This document shows positions 1-8,530 of a stretch of DNA of 51,212 bases, piece by piece. The notes under the pieces were generated by a model. That model saw only the letters and a program-made list of their open reading frames with translations, had not been told where the DNA came from and ran no database searches. Within the stretch, counting starts at the first letter, position 1; each line of letters opens with the position of its first letter. Both the position numbers and the translations under genes were made by a program. Source of the DNA: Bacillota bacterium. GTDB taxonomy: Bacteria > Bacillota > DTU030 > DUMP01. The stretch lies in the NCBI GenBank assembly GCA_030154105.1, contig JASKKP010000013.1:1-51212 (forward strand), in the 5' to 3' direction.

Positions 1-679
1 CGGATTCGCAGTAAAGGGGGAGCACCTCGCAGCCGAGGCGCTTTAAGAAATCAGCGGCGAAGAAGCTGGTGGTGCCGTTCCCGCAGTCCACGGCCACCTT
101 CAGGCGGCGGGGGCCGAGCTTGATCTTTTCGGCCAGCATGTCAAGGTAGGCGGGGGCAACGTTCTGGGTGCGGACGCTGCCGCGGCGCGAAGGGCCGGGC
201 GGCGCCGCCGGCGCCTGGCCGCCGGCGCTAGGCCGGCCGCTCCGCTCGGAAGCGGGCTGCATCTCGTCCACGTAGGCGGCAAAGATGCGGCGCAGCTCCT
301 GGATCTCCTCGCCGTAAATGGTGGCCGGGCCGCGGGCGATTTTAAAGCCGTTGTATTCAGGCGGGTTGTGGCTGGCGGTGATCATCACGCCGGCGTCGAG
401 GCCGAGGTGGATACGGGCAAAATAAAAAAGCGGCGTGGTAACGGTACCAATGTCTACTACGTCCATCCCGGCGGCGGTAAGGCCTGCCACGAGGGCGTCG
501 CGGATGGGAGTGGAGCTTGCGCGGTTGTCGCGCCCAACCATGACGGTGGTGAGGCCGTAGCGGCGGAAGTAACGGGAAAGCGCCCCGCCAAAGGCCTCCA
601 CCCAGTCCGGGGTGAGTTCGGTAGCGGCGAGGCCGCGCAGGTCGTATTCGCGAAAAACACCGGGGTGTATGGCAACCAT
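1..679 (-). CDS. manB: phosphomannomutase/phosphoglucomutase, N-terminal part (runs off the window)
   Basis: Interconverts hexose-6-phosphate and hexose-1-phosphate, giving mannose-1-P for GDP-mannose. The reverse strand opens with MVAIHPGVFREYDLRG, typical of the family's N-terminus. The active-site phosphoserine loop TASHNPPEYNGFK follows near residue 100, and GRDNRASSTPIRDAL lies before it. The ATG at 679 is preferred because AGGAGG sits 8 nt upstream; an in-frame ATG at 685 is only 2 nt from it. About 226 codons are present and the rest lies beyond position 1. It is the last visible gene of a minus-strand block after manC and the cupin isomerase, so mannose is the likelier substrate, although these enzymes often accept glucose phosphates too. 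Confidence 0.9.
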   Translation of the reverse strand, partial: MVAIHPGVFREYDLRGLAATELTPDWVEAFGGALSRYFRRYGLTTVMVGRDNRASSTPIRDALVAGLTAAGMDVVDIGTVTTPLFYFARIHLGLDAGVMITASHNPPEYNGFKIARGPATIYGEEIQELRRIFAAYVDEMQPASERSGRPSAGGQAPAAPPGPSRRGSVRTQNVAPAYLDMLAEKIKLGPRRLKVAVDCGNGTTSFFAADFLKRLGCEVLPLYCES

Positions 680-725
680 GAGCATCCCCTCCTCCGTAAG
701 CTTGCGAAGCTATTCTCGGCCAGGC

Positions 726-1826
726 TTATAAGTACGCCGTTCGGTGCTCGCGGCGGAGCTGCTCGAGGACGGACTTTAGGTGCTGCTCCTGGCCGCGGCG
801 GCAGATGAGCAAGGCGTCATCGGTATCCACAATGATGAGGTCTTCTACCCCCAAGGCGGCCACGAGGCGGCCGTTTCCGGCGACGATGCAGCGCTTGGAG
901 CCGAAGAGGATGGGCTGCTGGGCGGTGGGGGAGCTTAAGATGGTGACGTTTTCGTTGGCATCCGCCTTAAGTAGCCGCCCCAGCGCCGACCAGGTGCCCA
1001 CATCGTCCCAGCCGAAATCGCCGGGGATGACGTACACGTTCCGGGCCTTCTCCATAACGCCGTAGTCGATGGAGATGCGCGGCAGGCTGCGAAAAACTTT
1101 GGCGAGCTCTTCGACCGGGCCGCCGCAAAGGTCGGTGAGAGCCGGCAGGGCCGCGGCCACTTCCGGAAGATGCTCAGCAAAAGCCGCGCGCAAAACGGAG
1201 AGGCGCCACACAAACATGCCGCTGTTCCAGAGATATCCGCCTTCCTTAAGGAAGGCTTCGGCGGTGGCCCGGTCCGGCTTTTCGGTAAACCGCTGGACGC
1301 GGTAGACGAAGTGGCGGCCGCTCCAGGGCACCTTCTCCCCGCACTTGATGTACCCGTAGCCGGTCTCCGGCCGGCTGGGGCTCATGCCGATGGTCACCAG
1401 CACAGGCTCGGCCGCGGCCAGAGCGAAGGCGCCGGCCAGGGTTTGCCGGAAAAGCTCCGGTTTCGTGATCAGGTGGTCGGCGGGAAGGACGGCCAACACT
1501 ACGTCCTCGTCCGGGAAGCGGTGCGCCAGGTAGGCGGCCGTGAGGGCAATACAAGGGGCCGTGTCGCGCCCTTCCGGTTCGAGGATAATGTTTTCCGGCG
1601 GGAGCTCCGGAAGCTGCTCGGCCACGCGCTCGGCGTACTGGGTACCGGTGACCACATAAATGTCCGACAAGTCAAGGAGCGGCGTAAGGCGCGCCACGGT
1701 CTCCTGAAGCATGGTCTTATCGCCGGTAAGGCGAAGGAATTGTTTGGGACGGCTTTGGCGGCTGAGGGGCCAGAAGCGCTCGCCCCGGCCGCCGGCCATA
1801 ATCGCCGCGACTTGGCGCAAAGGCAT
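726..1826 (-). CDS. manC: mannose-1-phosphate guanylyltransferase
   Basis: Makes GDP-mannose from mannose-1-P and GTP in the cytoplasm. The nucleotide-binding signature MAGGRGERFWPLSR stands at residues 10-23, and FTEKP, PADH and GYGYIK motifs follow. At 366 residues it is the short form without the fused isomerase domain; that activity is encoded separately by the cupin gene upstream. The ATG at 1826 directly precedes the conserved PLRQVAAIMAGG start and has GGAGG just upstream, though only 2 nt away. The frame stays open further upstream to 2063 but that part has no family similarity. It is followed by manB after a 46-nt gap, so one operon is likely. Confidence 0.92.
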   Translation of the reverse strand: MPLRQVAAIMAGGRGERFWPLSRQSRPKQFLRLTGDKTMLQETVARLTPLLDLSDIYVVTGTQYAERVAEQLPELPPENIILEPEGRDTAPCIALTAAYLAHRFPDEDVVLAVLPADHLITKPELFRQTLAGAFALAAAEPVLVTIGMSPSRPETGYGYIKCGEKVPWSGRHFVYRVQRFTEKPDRATAEAFLKEGGYLWNSGMFVWRLSVLRAAFAEHLPEVAAALPALTDLCGGPVEELAKVFRSLPRISIDYGVMEKARNVYVIPGDFGWDDVGTWSALGRLLKADANENVTILSSPTAQQPILFGSKRCIVAGNGRLVAALGVEDLIIVDTDDALLICRRGQEQHLKSVLEQLRREHRTAYL

Positions 1827-1926
1827 CACCTCCAAGTTTATCCCACCGGGAACTCTTTGGACTACCTTTTCCGTTCGCGGAATAAATAAATTAAGGAAGG
1901 TTTGCCGAACGCGCACCGCCACACCC

Positions 1927-2274
1927 TTAGACCGGTTCGGGCGGGTTGGGCGTGCGCCCGTAGGCATCTTCCACCCGCACGACATCCTCAACCTGCGGGG
2001 TGGAGACTTCAAACACGGTGATGTCGCTGGTAGCGATGATGCGGTGGACGGTGCCGGGCTCAATGGTCACGGCCAGGCCCGGCGTGATCTCCTTGGTTTC
2101 GTTTCCGAGAATAAGGGTGCCGCTTCCGGCGGCAAAGTACATGCTTTCCAACTTCTCCTTGTGATACTGAAGCGACAGGCGCTGGCCGGCTTTAACCTCG
2201 AGGATCTTCCCCACGTAGGCCGGCGTCTCCGCCCACCAGACCTCGCGCCCCCAGGGCTTCTCTACTATGCGCAT
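1927..2274 (-). CDS. mannose-6-phosphate isomerase-type cupin
   Basis: A 115-residue single-domain cupin resembling the C-terminal isomerase domain of bifunctional ManC/ManA (type II phosphomannose isomerase). It begins RIVEKPWGREVWWAET and carries the metal-binding cupin pattern: the QYHKEKLESMYF stretch with its histidine and glutamate, then a second motif PGTVHRI. It probably supplies mannose-6-P to the mutase and guanylyltransferase encoded just downstream (100-nt gap to manC). The ATG at 2274 has GGAGGGG upstream. It could equally be a stand-alone sugar-phosphate cupin of related function; the neighbours favour the mannose role. Confidence 0.82.
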   Translation of the reverse strand: MRIVEKPWGREVWWAETPAYVGKILEVKAGQRLSLQYHKEKLESMYFAAGSGTLILGNETKEITPGLAVTIEPGTVHRIIATSDITVFEVSTPQVEDVVRVEDAYGRTPNPPEPV

Positions 2275-2618
2275 ATCGGCCCCTCCTCTCTTTTTTTCAT
2301 CTTACCGGAATCTTCCCGCCTGATCAAGGCCGGGTTAAGCTAGCTACAACTGCCAAACAAAGAACGAGTTGTCTTTCCGGGCGATTAGTGGCGGAATTTA
2401 CCTTTCTCACTTTTGCTAAAGCCCGCATACGCGCTTGCATGCCTCGTGCCAAGGTTTGCCCTTTGCTTGGAACAACGATTAGAATATGGAATAGAAGAAA
2501 AAGTCCACGAAAAGGAGCGGGGTCTTTTTTGCGCCGGGGCGCCGCTCGCGGTCTAGTGATATTTTTTCTTGGCCGGTAGCAAACTATGCGAGGTTACATC
2601 TTCTGGGGAGGTAACAAG
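2275..2618. other. divergent intergenic region between mannose block and aldo/keto reductase
   Basis: No coding potential recognised. On the plus strand TTGCCC (2456-2461), an 18-nt spacer and TAGAAT (2480-2485) make a weak sigma-A promoter candidate for the reductase. The stretch 2486-2600 is A/T-richer than its surroundings. I see no riboswitch or clear terminator here. Confidence 0.35.
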
Positions 2619-3647
2619 ATGCTACCTGAACGGCGCCTGGGACGAACGGGCCTTAAGGTCCGCTGCCTGGGCCTGGGCGGAATACCCGTACGGGACCGGA
2701 GCTGGGAGGCCGCCCTCGCGGTGGTCCGCTCGGCTCTGGACCTGGGCATAAACTTCATCGACACGGCGCGCGGCTACGGGGACAGCGAGGCGAAGATCGG
2801 GGCGGCCGTGGCCGGGCGGCGCCAGGAAGTATATCTGGCGAGCAAGACGCCGAAGCGGGATGCCGCCGGGGCCCGGGAAGATTTAGAGACGAGCTTAAAA
2901 GAGCTCAAGGTAGATTACCTGGACCTCTACCAGCTCCACGGCGTAGACGAGAAGGAAGACCTGGAAAAGTGCCTGGCCCCGGGCGGGGCGCTTACTGCAC
3001 TTAAAGAAGCGCAGCAGGCCGGGCTGGTACGTTTCATCGGCATCACCGGTCACAACCCGGGCGTGCTCAGGGAGGCGCTAAAAACCGGGGAATTCGACAC
3101 GGTAATGGTTCCGGTTAACATTCTCGACCGCTTCATTTTTAACGCCGAAGAAACGCTGCTGCCGCTCGCCCGGGAGCTCGATGTGGGCGTGATTGCCATG
3201 AAACCGCTGGCCGGTGGGGTGATAAAGGAGCCGCCGCTCGCCCTCCGCTATACGCTGAGCCAGGCCGTGGACATCGCCATCCCCGGGATGGGATCGGTGG
3301 CGGAGGTGGAAGAGAACGTGCGGCTGGCCAGCGAGTTCAAGGCGCTTACCCCGGCGGAGTACGAGGGCCTGGTGCGGGAGGTGCGGGCGCTCGGGCGCGA
3401 GGTATGCCGGCAGTGCGGCTACTGCCTCCCCTGCCCGCAGGGGATTGATATCCGCGAGGTGTTCCGCCTGGAGGGTATGTACGACCGCTATGAGAGAAAG
3501 CGGGAGGCGCAGGCCCTCTACCGGGAACTTACGGTGCTCCCGGAGGCGTGCGTAAGCTGCGGCGCGTGCGAAAAGCGTTGCCCGTACGACCTTCCCATCC
3601 GGGAGAAACTCAAGCGGGCCGCGGCCAAGCTGGGCGGCAGCACCTAG
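2619..3647 (+). CDS. aldo/keto reductase with C-terminal Fe-S cluster domain
   Basis: A 342-residue NAD(P)H-dependent oxidoreductase of the TIM-barrel aldo/keto reductase superfamily. The N-terminus MLPERRLGRTGLKVRCLGLGG and the catalytic-region DTARGYGDSE (residues 49-58) are visible. Residues about 270-340 add two cysteine clusters, CRQCGYCLPCPQGI and CVSCGACEKRCPYDLPI, the arrangement of ferredoxin-like 4Fe-4S domains found in many anaerobe members. The substrate cannot be told. The ATG at 2619 has GGGGAGGT six nt upstream; the frame also opens at 2586 without support. It stands alone between the divergent mannose block and the GT4 gene 64 nt downstream. Confidence 0.9.
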   Translation: MLPERRLGRTGLKVRCLGLGGIPVRDRSWEAALAVVRSALDLGINFIDTARGYGDSEAKIGAAVAGRRQEVYLASKTPKRDAAGAREDLETSLKELKVDYLDLYQLHGVDEKEDLEKCLAPGGALTALKEAQQAGLVRFIGITGHNPGVLREALKTGEFDTVMVPVNILDRFIFNAEETLLPLARELDVGVIAMKPLAGGVIKEPPLALRYTLSQAVDIAIPGMGSVAEVEENVRLASEFKALTPAEYEGLVREVRALGREVCRQCGYCLPCPQGIDIREVFRLEGMYDRYERKREAQALYRELTVLPEACVSCGACEKRCPYDLPIREKLKRAAAKLGGST

Positions 3648-3711
3648 GGACTGTGCAGGCGGTTAATTTTATCCGGAAATGACCACAATATTACTCATGG
3701 AGGTGGACTCT

Positions 3712-4896
3712 TTGGCGAAGTTGCAAGCTGCTTTCGTGAGCACTTTTCCGCCGCGGAAGTGCGGGCTTGCTACCTTTACCGCCGACCTGATGGAGGCCAT
3801 CGCAGAACTTAAGGTCTGGCCGGAACCTCAGGCCGTAGCCATAACCCACGCCGACAACCCCCTTGAGTATGACCGGCGGGTGCGGTTTGAAATCATCCAG
3901 GAAGAGGAATCGTCCTACGTGGCGGCCGCCCACTGGCTGAACCGCTCCCCGGTAGATGTGGTCATGATTGAGCACGAGTACGGTATTTTTGGTGGGCCGA
4001 ACGGTTCGTACATCCTGACCTTCTTAAAACACCTCAAGAAGCCGGTGCTCACCACGCTGCACACGGTGCTCCCGCAGCCGGATCGGGCCCGGGCGGACAT
4101 CATCCGGGCGCTGGCGGCAGAAAGCACGGGGCTAGTGGTGCTGGCCTACAAAGGGCGCGATCTTCTGGTGCGCCGGTACGGTATTCCCAAGGAGAAGATC
4201 CACATGATCCGCCACGGCGTGCCGAAAGGGCCGGCTTCTTCCCCCGAGGAGCTCAAGGCCAAGTACGGCCTTTCCGGGCGGGTGGTAATCTCCACCTTCG
4301 GGTTGCTCCACCCGGGTAAAGGGATCGAGTACGTGCTGGAGGCACTCCCGGCGGTGGTCGGTAAGCACCCAGAGGCCGTGTACCTCATCCTGGGCCAGAC
4401 GCACCCGGAGGTAAAGAAGCACTCCGGGGAAGCCTACCGGGAGTACCTGCACGGCAAGGTGGACGGGCTGGGGCTTACGGAGCACGTGCGCTTTGTAAAT
4501 CATTACCTCACCCAAGAAGAGCTGATGGAGTACCTGGCCCTCACCGACATCTACATCACGCCGTACCTGGACCCGCAGCAGATCTCCAGCGGGCCCCTGG
4601 CCTATGCGGTGGCTCTGGGGAAGGCGGTCATCTCCACGCCATACCTGTGCGCGCGCGAGCTTCTCGCCGGAGGGCGGGGGGTACTCGTGCCTTTCCAAAA
4701 CAGCGGAGCCATAGGGACGGCGCTTAAGGAGCTACTTGCGAGCCCCGAGCGGCGCGCCGAAATAGCCGCCCGGGCGCAGGCTTTCGGCGAGACGCTCTCT
4801 TGGCCGGCCGTGGCCAAGAGTTACGTTGCGCTTATGGAAGCGGCCGTAGCCCGGAGGGCGGCGGCCAGCACCGAGCCGGTGGGAGCAGGGAGGTAG
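3712..4896 (+). CDS. GT4-family glycosyltransferase
   Basis: A retaining nucleotide-sugar glycosyltransferase of about 394 residues with a GT-B fold. The N-terminal domain begins LQAAFVSTFPPRKCGLATFTADL, and VMIEHEYGIFGG lies in its middle. The C-terminal donor-binding domain contains STFGLLHPGKGIEYVLEAL and the late glutamate region DPQQISSGPLAYAVALGKAVIST. The proposed start is TTG at 3712, because GGAGGTG ends 6 nt before it; an ATG at 3679 lacks a ribosome site. It is 5 nt from the six-hairpin gene and close to GDP-mannose synthesis genes, so it may transfer or remodel mannose; that is inference. Confidence 0.88.
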   Translation: MAKLQAAFVSTFPPRKCGLATFTADLMEAIAELKVWPEPQAVAITHADNPLEYDRRVRFEIIQEEESSYVAAAHWLNRSPVDVVMIEHEYGIFGGPNGSYILTFLKHLKKPVLTTLHTVLPQPDRARADIIRALAAESTGLVVLAYKGRDLLVRRYGIPKEKIHMIRHGVPKGPASSPEELKAKYGLSGRVVISTFGLLHPGKGIEYVLEALPAVVGKHPEAVYLILGQTHPEVKKHSGEAYREYLHGKVDGLGLTEHVRFVNHYLTQEELMEYLALTDIYITPYLDPQQISSGPLAYAVALGKAVISTPYLCARELLAGGRGVLVPFQNSGAIGTALKELLASPERRAEIAARAQAFGETLSWPAVAKSYVALMEAAVARRAAASTEPVGAGR

Positions 4897-4901
4897 GCAA
4901 A

Positions 4902-5960
4902 GTGAAGTATCCGGAGTTTACCCTGGAGCATCTCTTGCGCCTCACCGACGAAACGGGGATTATCCAGCACGCGAGATACCACCTGCCGTACCGGGCTACC
5001 GGCTACACCACGGACGACAACGCGCGGGCGCTCCTGGCCGCTCTAAACGCCTACCAGATCACCGGGCAGCGCGAGGCACTGCCCCTGGTGCAGAGGTACC
5101 TCACCTTCCTCCACTATGCTCAGCTTCCGAGCGGGCATTTTCACAACTTCATGAATTACGATCGGAGCTGGGCCGACCAGGTGGGGTCCGAAGACTCCTT
5201 TGGGCGGGCGGTATGGGCGCTGGGCGTGACCGCCGCTTCCCTGGCCGGACGAGGCGAGGGAGCATTTGCGCGCGAGATGTTTCTCCGGGCGCTCCCTTGG
5301 GCGGTCCGCCTCAAGTTCATCCGGGGGCAGGCCTTTTCCCTCCTGGGCCTCAGCGAATACCTGGCCGTATACCAGGAAGCCCCGGTAAAGAGCGCAGCGG
5401 CCACGCTGGCCCAAAAGCTTTTGGCCGCCTACCACCGCGAGGCCAGCGAAGATTGGCCCTGGTTTGAGGACCGGCTCACCTATTCCAACGCCATTCTTCC
5501 CGCAGCGCTCTTTGCCGCGTACCGGCGCCTGGGCGGGCACGAACTCTTGGAAGTGGCGGAACGGTCCCTGGGCTTTCTTACGGACGTCATGTGGCACGGA
5601 CGCTACTTTAAGCTAATAGGCTGCCACGGCTGGTACGTCAAAGGCGGTGAACCGGCGCCTTGGGACGAACAACCGGAAGATGCGGGCTGCCTGGTGTTGG
5701 CCTACAACGAAGCGCACCGGGCGACCGGGAAAACGGCGTACCTCAAGCGCGCGGAGGCGGCCTTCGAGTGGTTCTTAGGGCGCAACGCCCGCGGTGAGTC
5801 CCTGTACGATCCGGAAACCGGCGGCTGCCACGACGGCCTTACCGAGAACGGCCTCAACGCCAATCAGGGGGCCGAATCGCTCCTCGCCTACCTCCTGAGC
5901 CACCTGGAGGTCACCGCGGCGCTCACCACCCAGCAGGGCCAGGTATCGACTTCTGGATAG
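4902..5960 (+). CDS. six-hairpin glycosidase-like protein paired with GT4
   Basis: A 352-residue protein of the six-hairpin (alpha/alpha toroid) glycosidase type. Conserved features are GYTTDDNARALLA near residue 40, GSEDSFGRAVWALG near residue 94, and an aromatic, acidic repeat pattern such as EDWPWFEDRLTYSNAILPAAL. No signal peptide is seen, so it is probably cytoplasmic. The start is GTG at 4902 with GGGAGG upstream overlapping the end of the GT4 gene, which implies translational coupling. Homologues are often found fused to or next to such a GT4, so the two probably act on the same glycan. The reaction is not known to me. Confidence 0.75.
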   Translation: MKYPEFTLEHLLRLTDETGIIQHARYHLPYRATGYTTDDNARALLAALNAYQITGQREALPLVQRYLTFLHYAQLPSGHFHNFMNYDRSWADQVGSEDSFGRAVWALGVTAASLAGRGEGAFAREMFLRALPWAVRLKFIRGQAFSLLGLSEYLAVYQEAPVKSAAATLAQKLLAAYHREASEDWPWFEDRLTYSNAILPAALFAAYRRLGGHELLEVAERSLGFLTDVMWHGRYFKLIGCHGWYVKGGEPAPWDEQPEDAGCLVLAYNEAHRATGKTAYLKRAEAAFEWFLGRNARGESLYDPETGGCHDGLTENGLNANQGAESLLAYLLSHLEVTAALTTQQGQVSTSG

Positions 5961-6200
5961 ACGCCCATGCCGCCAGCGGCACCACCAGACGGATGAAAAC
6001 CTCGCTTTCGGGCATCCCCCGGCGGCGCGAACGACCTCAGGACGAACGAACTCGGCTCGCTCGGGGCGCGGGCAGAACTTGGCCCTCAGGGCCTCAAACA
6101 CCGCCCGCGCTTTCCTCGCTCGCCTGCGTTCTTCTAATGGCGGTACGTAACACGCCTTGCGGGGGGATGGCCCTCGGCCTCGGAAGCTGCGCTAAAACCG
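5961..6200. repeat. dispersed intergenic repeat, copy A
   Basis: About 230 bp closely matching 11649-11850. Shared blocks include a GACGGATGAAA ... TCGGGCATCCCCC segment, then GCGAACGACCTCAGGACGAA, CTCGCCTGCGTTCTTCTAAT and GGCGGTACGTAAC, and a GGGGATGGCCCTCGG block. Small indels between copies shift all frames, so it is not coding. It lies directly after the six-hairpin gene stop and ends before the terminator at 6233. Confidence 0.85.
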
Positions 6201-6232
6201 CGGGCCGCGCATGTTCAGGGCAGGGTTAAAAC

Positions 6233-6263
6233 AAGCGGGCGGGGTTTACCCGCCCGGCTTTTT
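6233..6263. terminator. bidirectional intrinsic terminator
   Basis: Perfect 8-bp arms CGGGCGGG (6236-6243) and CCCGCCCG (6249-6256) with a 5-nt loop. A T-tract follows on the plus strand and TTGTTTT on the minus strand. It serves the convergent GT4/six-hairpin and deacetylase transcripts. Confidence 0.85.
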
Positions 6264-7687
6264 CATGTTCGCGGCTTCATTTTTCCGGCTAGGAGAGAAT
6301 CGAACTCCGCCTTCGTCAGGCCCGGCCGCACGGCCAGCCGCGGGACGTCGCTGAGGCCGCTCCCCCGGCGGGCGAGGGCGGGCCGGGTACCGAAGGTAAG
6401 GGTGAAGCCGGCCCGGGCCACGAGCTCACGGGACAGGGGGTCGTTCACGCCGAAGGGATAGGCGAAGATGCTCGGGGACGTCCCCAGCTCGCGGGCGAGT
6501 TTTTGGCGCGAGGCCGTAAGGTCGGCCAGAACGCGCGCCCGGTAGGCGGCTTCCGTTTCCACCCGCCCGGTGGCCGGGTCGTAGAGGCGCGCCACCAGAG
6601 CGGGCCTTTTTCTGCCCTTGGGGCCGGAAGGGACGTAAGAATGCAGGTTGTCGGTGTGGGAGCCAACGACAATCAGCCCAGAGGCGATCATCTCCCTGAG
6701 CTCCGGCCAGGAAAGGCGTTGGAGCCGGCGGACATCATACAGAAGCTCGGGCTTATCGGGTACAGAGCCGGTAATAACATTGATAATGGCGGGAAAGCGG
6801 TGGCGTTTGAGGATGGGGAAGGCGTAATGCAGGTTGCTGGCGTAGCCGTCATCGAAGGTGATCGCCACCGCCGGATGCGGGAAGGCCTTCTGCCCCAGGA
6901 GAAAAGCGCGGAGTTCGTCGGCATTAAGCACCTTGTAGCCGCGCGCCGCCAGGTAGTCCATCTGCCAGGCGAACTCTTCCGGGGTGATGGTGGCGCCGTT
7001 CTTGTCCCAGCCGGTCCCGCGCGGGGCCAGGTGGTGGTAGAGAAGGATGGGGATGGCCTCTGCGCGGGCGCCGGACCACGCCTGCGGCGCCGGAGGCGCA
7101 CCGGGGTCAATCCCGGCGCGGCGGTAAGCGGCGGGGCCCAGAAAACGTTCGAAGAGCTCGGCCAGCTGCCGCGCGCTAATGGGCCGGTCGGGAAGAAAGC
7201 GTCCCCCGCCCACTCCGGCCACCAGGCCCTTCTGCCAGGCGCAGGTGATGGCTTCCCGCGCCCAGTGGGTGGGCGGAACGTCGGCAAAGGGGAGCGGCGC
7301 GCCCCGCCGGGCAGCAAGGGGCGAGAGCGATCGCGCCGGGGCGTCCGGGAGCTCATCTCCCGCCTTAAGGAGTACGGCCACGGCCTGCGCGCGGGTGACC
7401 GGGCTGTAGGGCCGGAAGTTTCCACCGGGGTAGCCGCTCATGAGGCCGGCCTGATGCACCCGGGCAGCGACCTGCCGGGTAGCTTCGTCGGCTATGTCAG
7501 GGAAGGCGGAGGCACTGGAGGGCACGGGCGGCAGCTCCAGGGCGGCCGCCAGGTAGCGGGCGAAGGCACCGCGGGTTACCGGCGGAGCCGAAGCCGGGCT
7601 ATGGGCAGCAGCAGACCGGATGAAAAAGGCCTGCCCGGCGAGGAGGGCCAAGACGAGGAGGTAGCATAGGAAGCGGCGCGAGGGCAT
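6263..7687 (-). CDS. SLH-domain polysaccharide deacetylase
   Basis: A 474-residue exported protein. Residues 1-28 form a signal peptide ending in AAAHS. About 35-190 hold two SLH repeats (GYPGGNFRPYSPVTRAQA, GVGGGRFLPDRPISARQL) that would bind secondary cell-wall polymer. About 205-465 is a NodB-type deacetylase: ITFDDGYASN carries the metal-binding Asp-Asp pair, VVGSHTDNLHS the histidine motif, and IFAYPFGVND a later conserved loop. It probably removes acetyl groups from peptidoglycan or wall polysaccharide at the surface. GGAG precedes the ATG. It follows the Yip1-like gene by 15 nt, so one transcript is likely. Confidence 0.9.
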   Translation of the reverse strand: MPSRRFLCYLLVLALLAGQAFFIRSAAAHSPASAPPVTRGAFARYLAAALELPPVPSSASAFPDIADEATRQVAARVHQAGLMSGYPGGNFRPYSPVTRAQAVAVLLKAGDELPDAPARSLSPLAARRGAPLPFADVPPTHWAREAITCAWQKGLVAGVGGGRFLPDRPISARQLAELFERFLGPAAYRRAGIDPGAPPAPQAWSGARAEAIPILLYHHLAPRGTGWDKNGATITPEEFAWQMDYLAARGYKVLNADELRAFLLGQKAFPHPAVAITFDDGYASNLHYAFPILKRHRFPAIINVITGSVPDKPELLYDVRRLQRLSWPELREMIASGLIVVGSHTDNLHSYVPSGPKGRKRPALVARLYDPATGRVETEAAYRARVLADLTASRQKLARELGTSPSIFAYPFGVNDPLSRELVARAGFTLTFGTRPALARRGSGLSDVPRLAVRPGLTKAEFDSLLAGKMKPRT

Positions 7688-7702
7688 GTTCTTTGCTCCT
7701 TT

Positions 7703-8281
7703 TCAGAATGTAGGCAAAGATAGGCCCTTTAAGTGCGAAACAAGTGCAGCCACCCCCAAGACGAGGCCGAGCAGCACGGCGGCCAAAACGAAGGCTACAG
7801 GTAGAACTAACGCGGCCAGGGCGCGCCAGAAGGAAAACCCGTAAGTAGTCATGAGGGTGAGGATGTGGAGGGCAAGAACCCAGAGGCCAAGGGCCACGCT
7901 CACTAGGTAATAGAAAGCGGGCGGAGCGGCGCGCATGGCCAGGCCGAAGGGGGCCATGAGCGCGCCAGGAGCGGCGGCGAAGGCCAAGGCGGTCAAAAGA
8001 CCGAGGGCACGCCCCTGCCCGCCGAGGAACTCGGCGCAAAGGTGCAGCAGAGCAGCATAAAGAAAGAGGCCCAAGGTCCCGAAAGGAACGGCCAGCACTA
8101 GAGTTACGGCAGGCGGAAGCGCCCGCGGTGCGGGCGCAGTGTAGATACCCGCCAGGGTGGTAATGAGGATAATGACAGCGTGGAAGGCCACGGCCGCGCC
8201 GGGCCGGGGCCGGGCAGCGAGGGTGTGCAGGGTGGCGAAGGGGGTGGTGAGAACGCCGACGAAAAGGTCGAGGTAAAACAT
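7703..8281 (-). CDS. Yip1-family membrane protein
   Basis: A 192-residue protein with five to six hydrophobic segments and the N-terminal pattern FYLDLFVGVLTTPFATLHTLA seen in bacterial Yip1-domain proteins. No catalytic motif is visible and the role is unknown. GGGAGG precedes the ATG at 8281. It is directly upstream of the SLH deacetylase on the same strand, so a link to cell-envelope work is possible but unproven. Confidence 0.65.
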   Translation of the reverse strand: MFYLDLFVGVLTTPFATLHTLAARPRPGAAVAFHAVIILITTLAGIYTAPAPRALPPAVTLVLAVPFGTLGLFLYAALLHLCAEFLGGQGRALGLLTALAFAAAPGALMAPFGLAMRAAPPAFYYLVSVALGLWVLALHILTLMTTYGFSFWRALAALVLPVAFVLAAVLLGLVLGVAALVSHLKGLSLPTF

Positions 8282-8471
8282 GCGATACCTCCCTACGGCA
8301 GGTGGGATTTTCGCCGGGCTTTTTTATGCTCATTACGACCTAGAGCAGCGTAATTCCTTCTTTTCGTCTAGCCTCGCCTCAACCAGCGAGTCCTGCGCGC
8401 CCTTCGGCCGCCTGCAGACGACCAATTCCGCGGGGATACCGGCCCGCCGTCAGGCGGCCGCCGGTGGGCAG

Positions 8472-8497
8472 GAAAAAAGCCGCGCGGCCACGGCTTT
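8472..8497 (-). terminator. intrinsic terminator after the desulfidase gene
   Basis: Reading on the minus strand, AAAGCCG and CGGCTTT arms close a short GC loop and run into TTTTTT. It ends the transcript from 9832. The rest of 8282-8530 shows nothing else I can name. Confidence 0.8.
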
Positions 8498-8530
8498 CTT
8501 AGGGAAGGCGGGAGCCGGGCGACTTGCGCC

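Noticed and set aside
1827-2063. In-frame upstream extension of manC
   Set aside because: It is an arginine/proline-rich frame overlapping the cupin gene; the family N-terminus starts at 1826.
5993-6229. Small protein encoded in repeat copies A and B
   Set aside because: Frames differ between copies because of indels, so no common protein is conserved.
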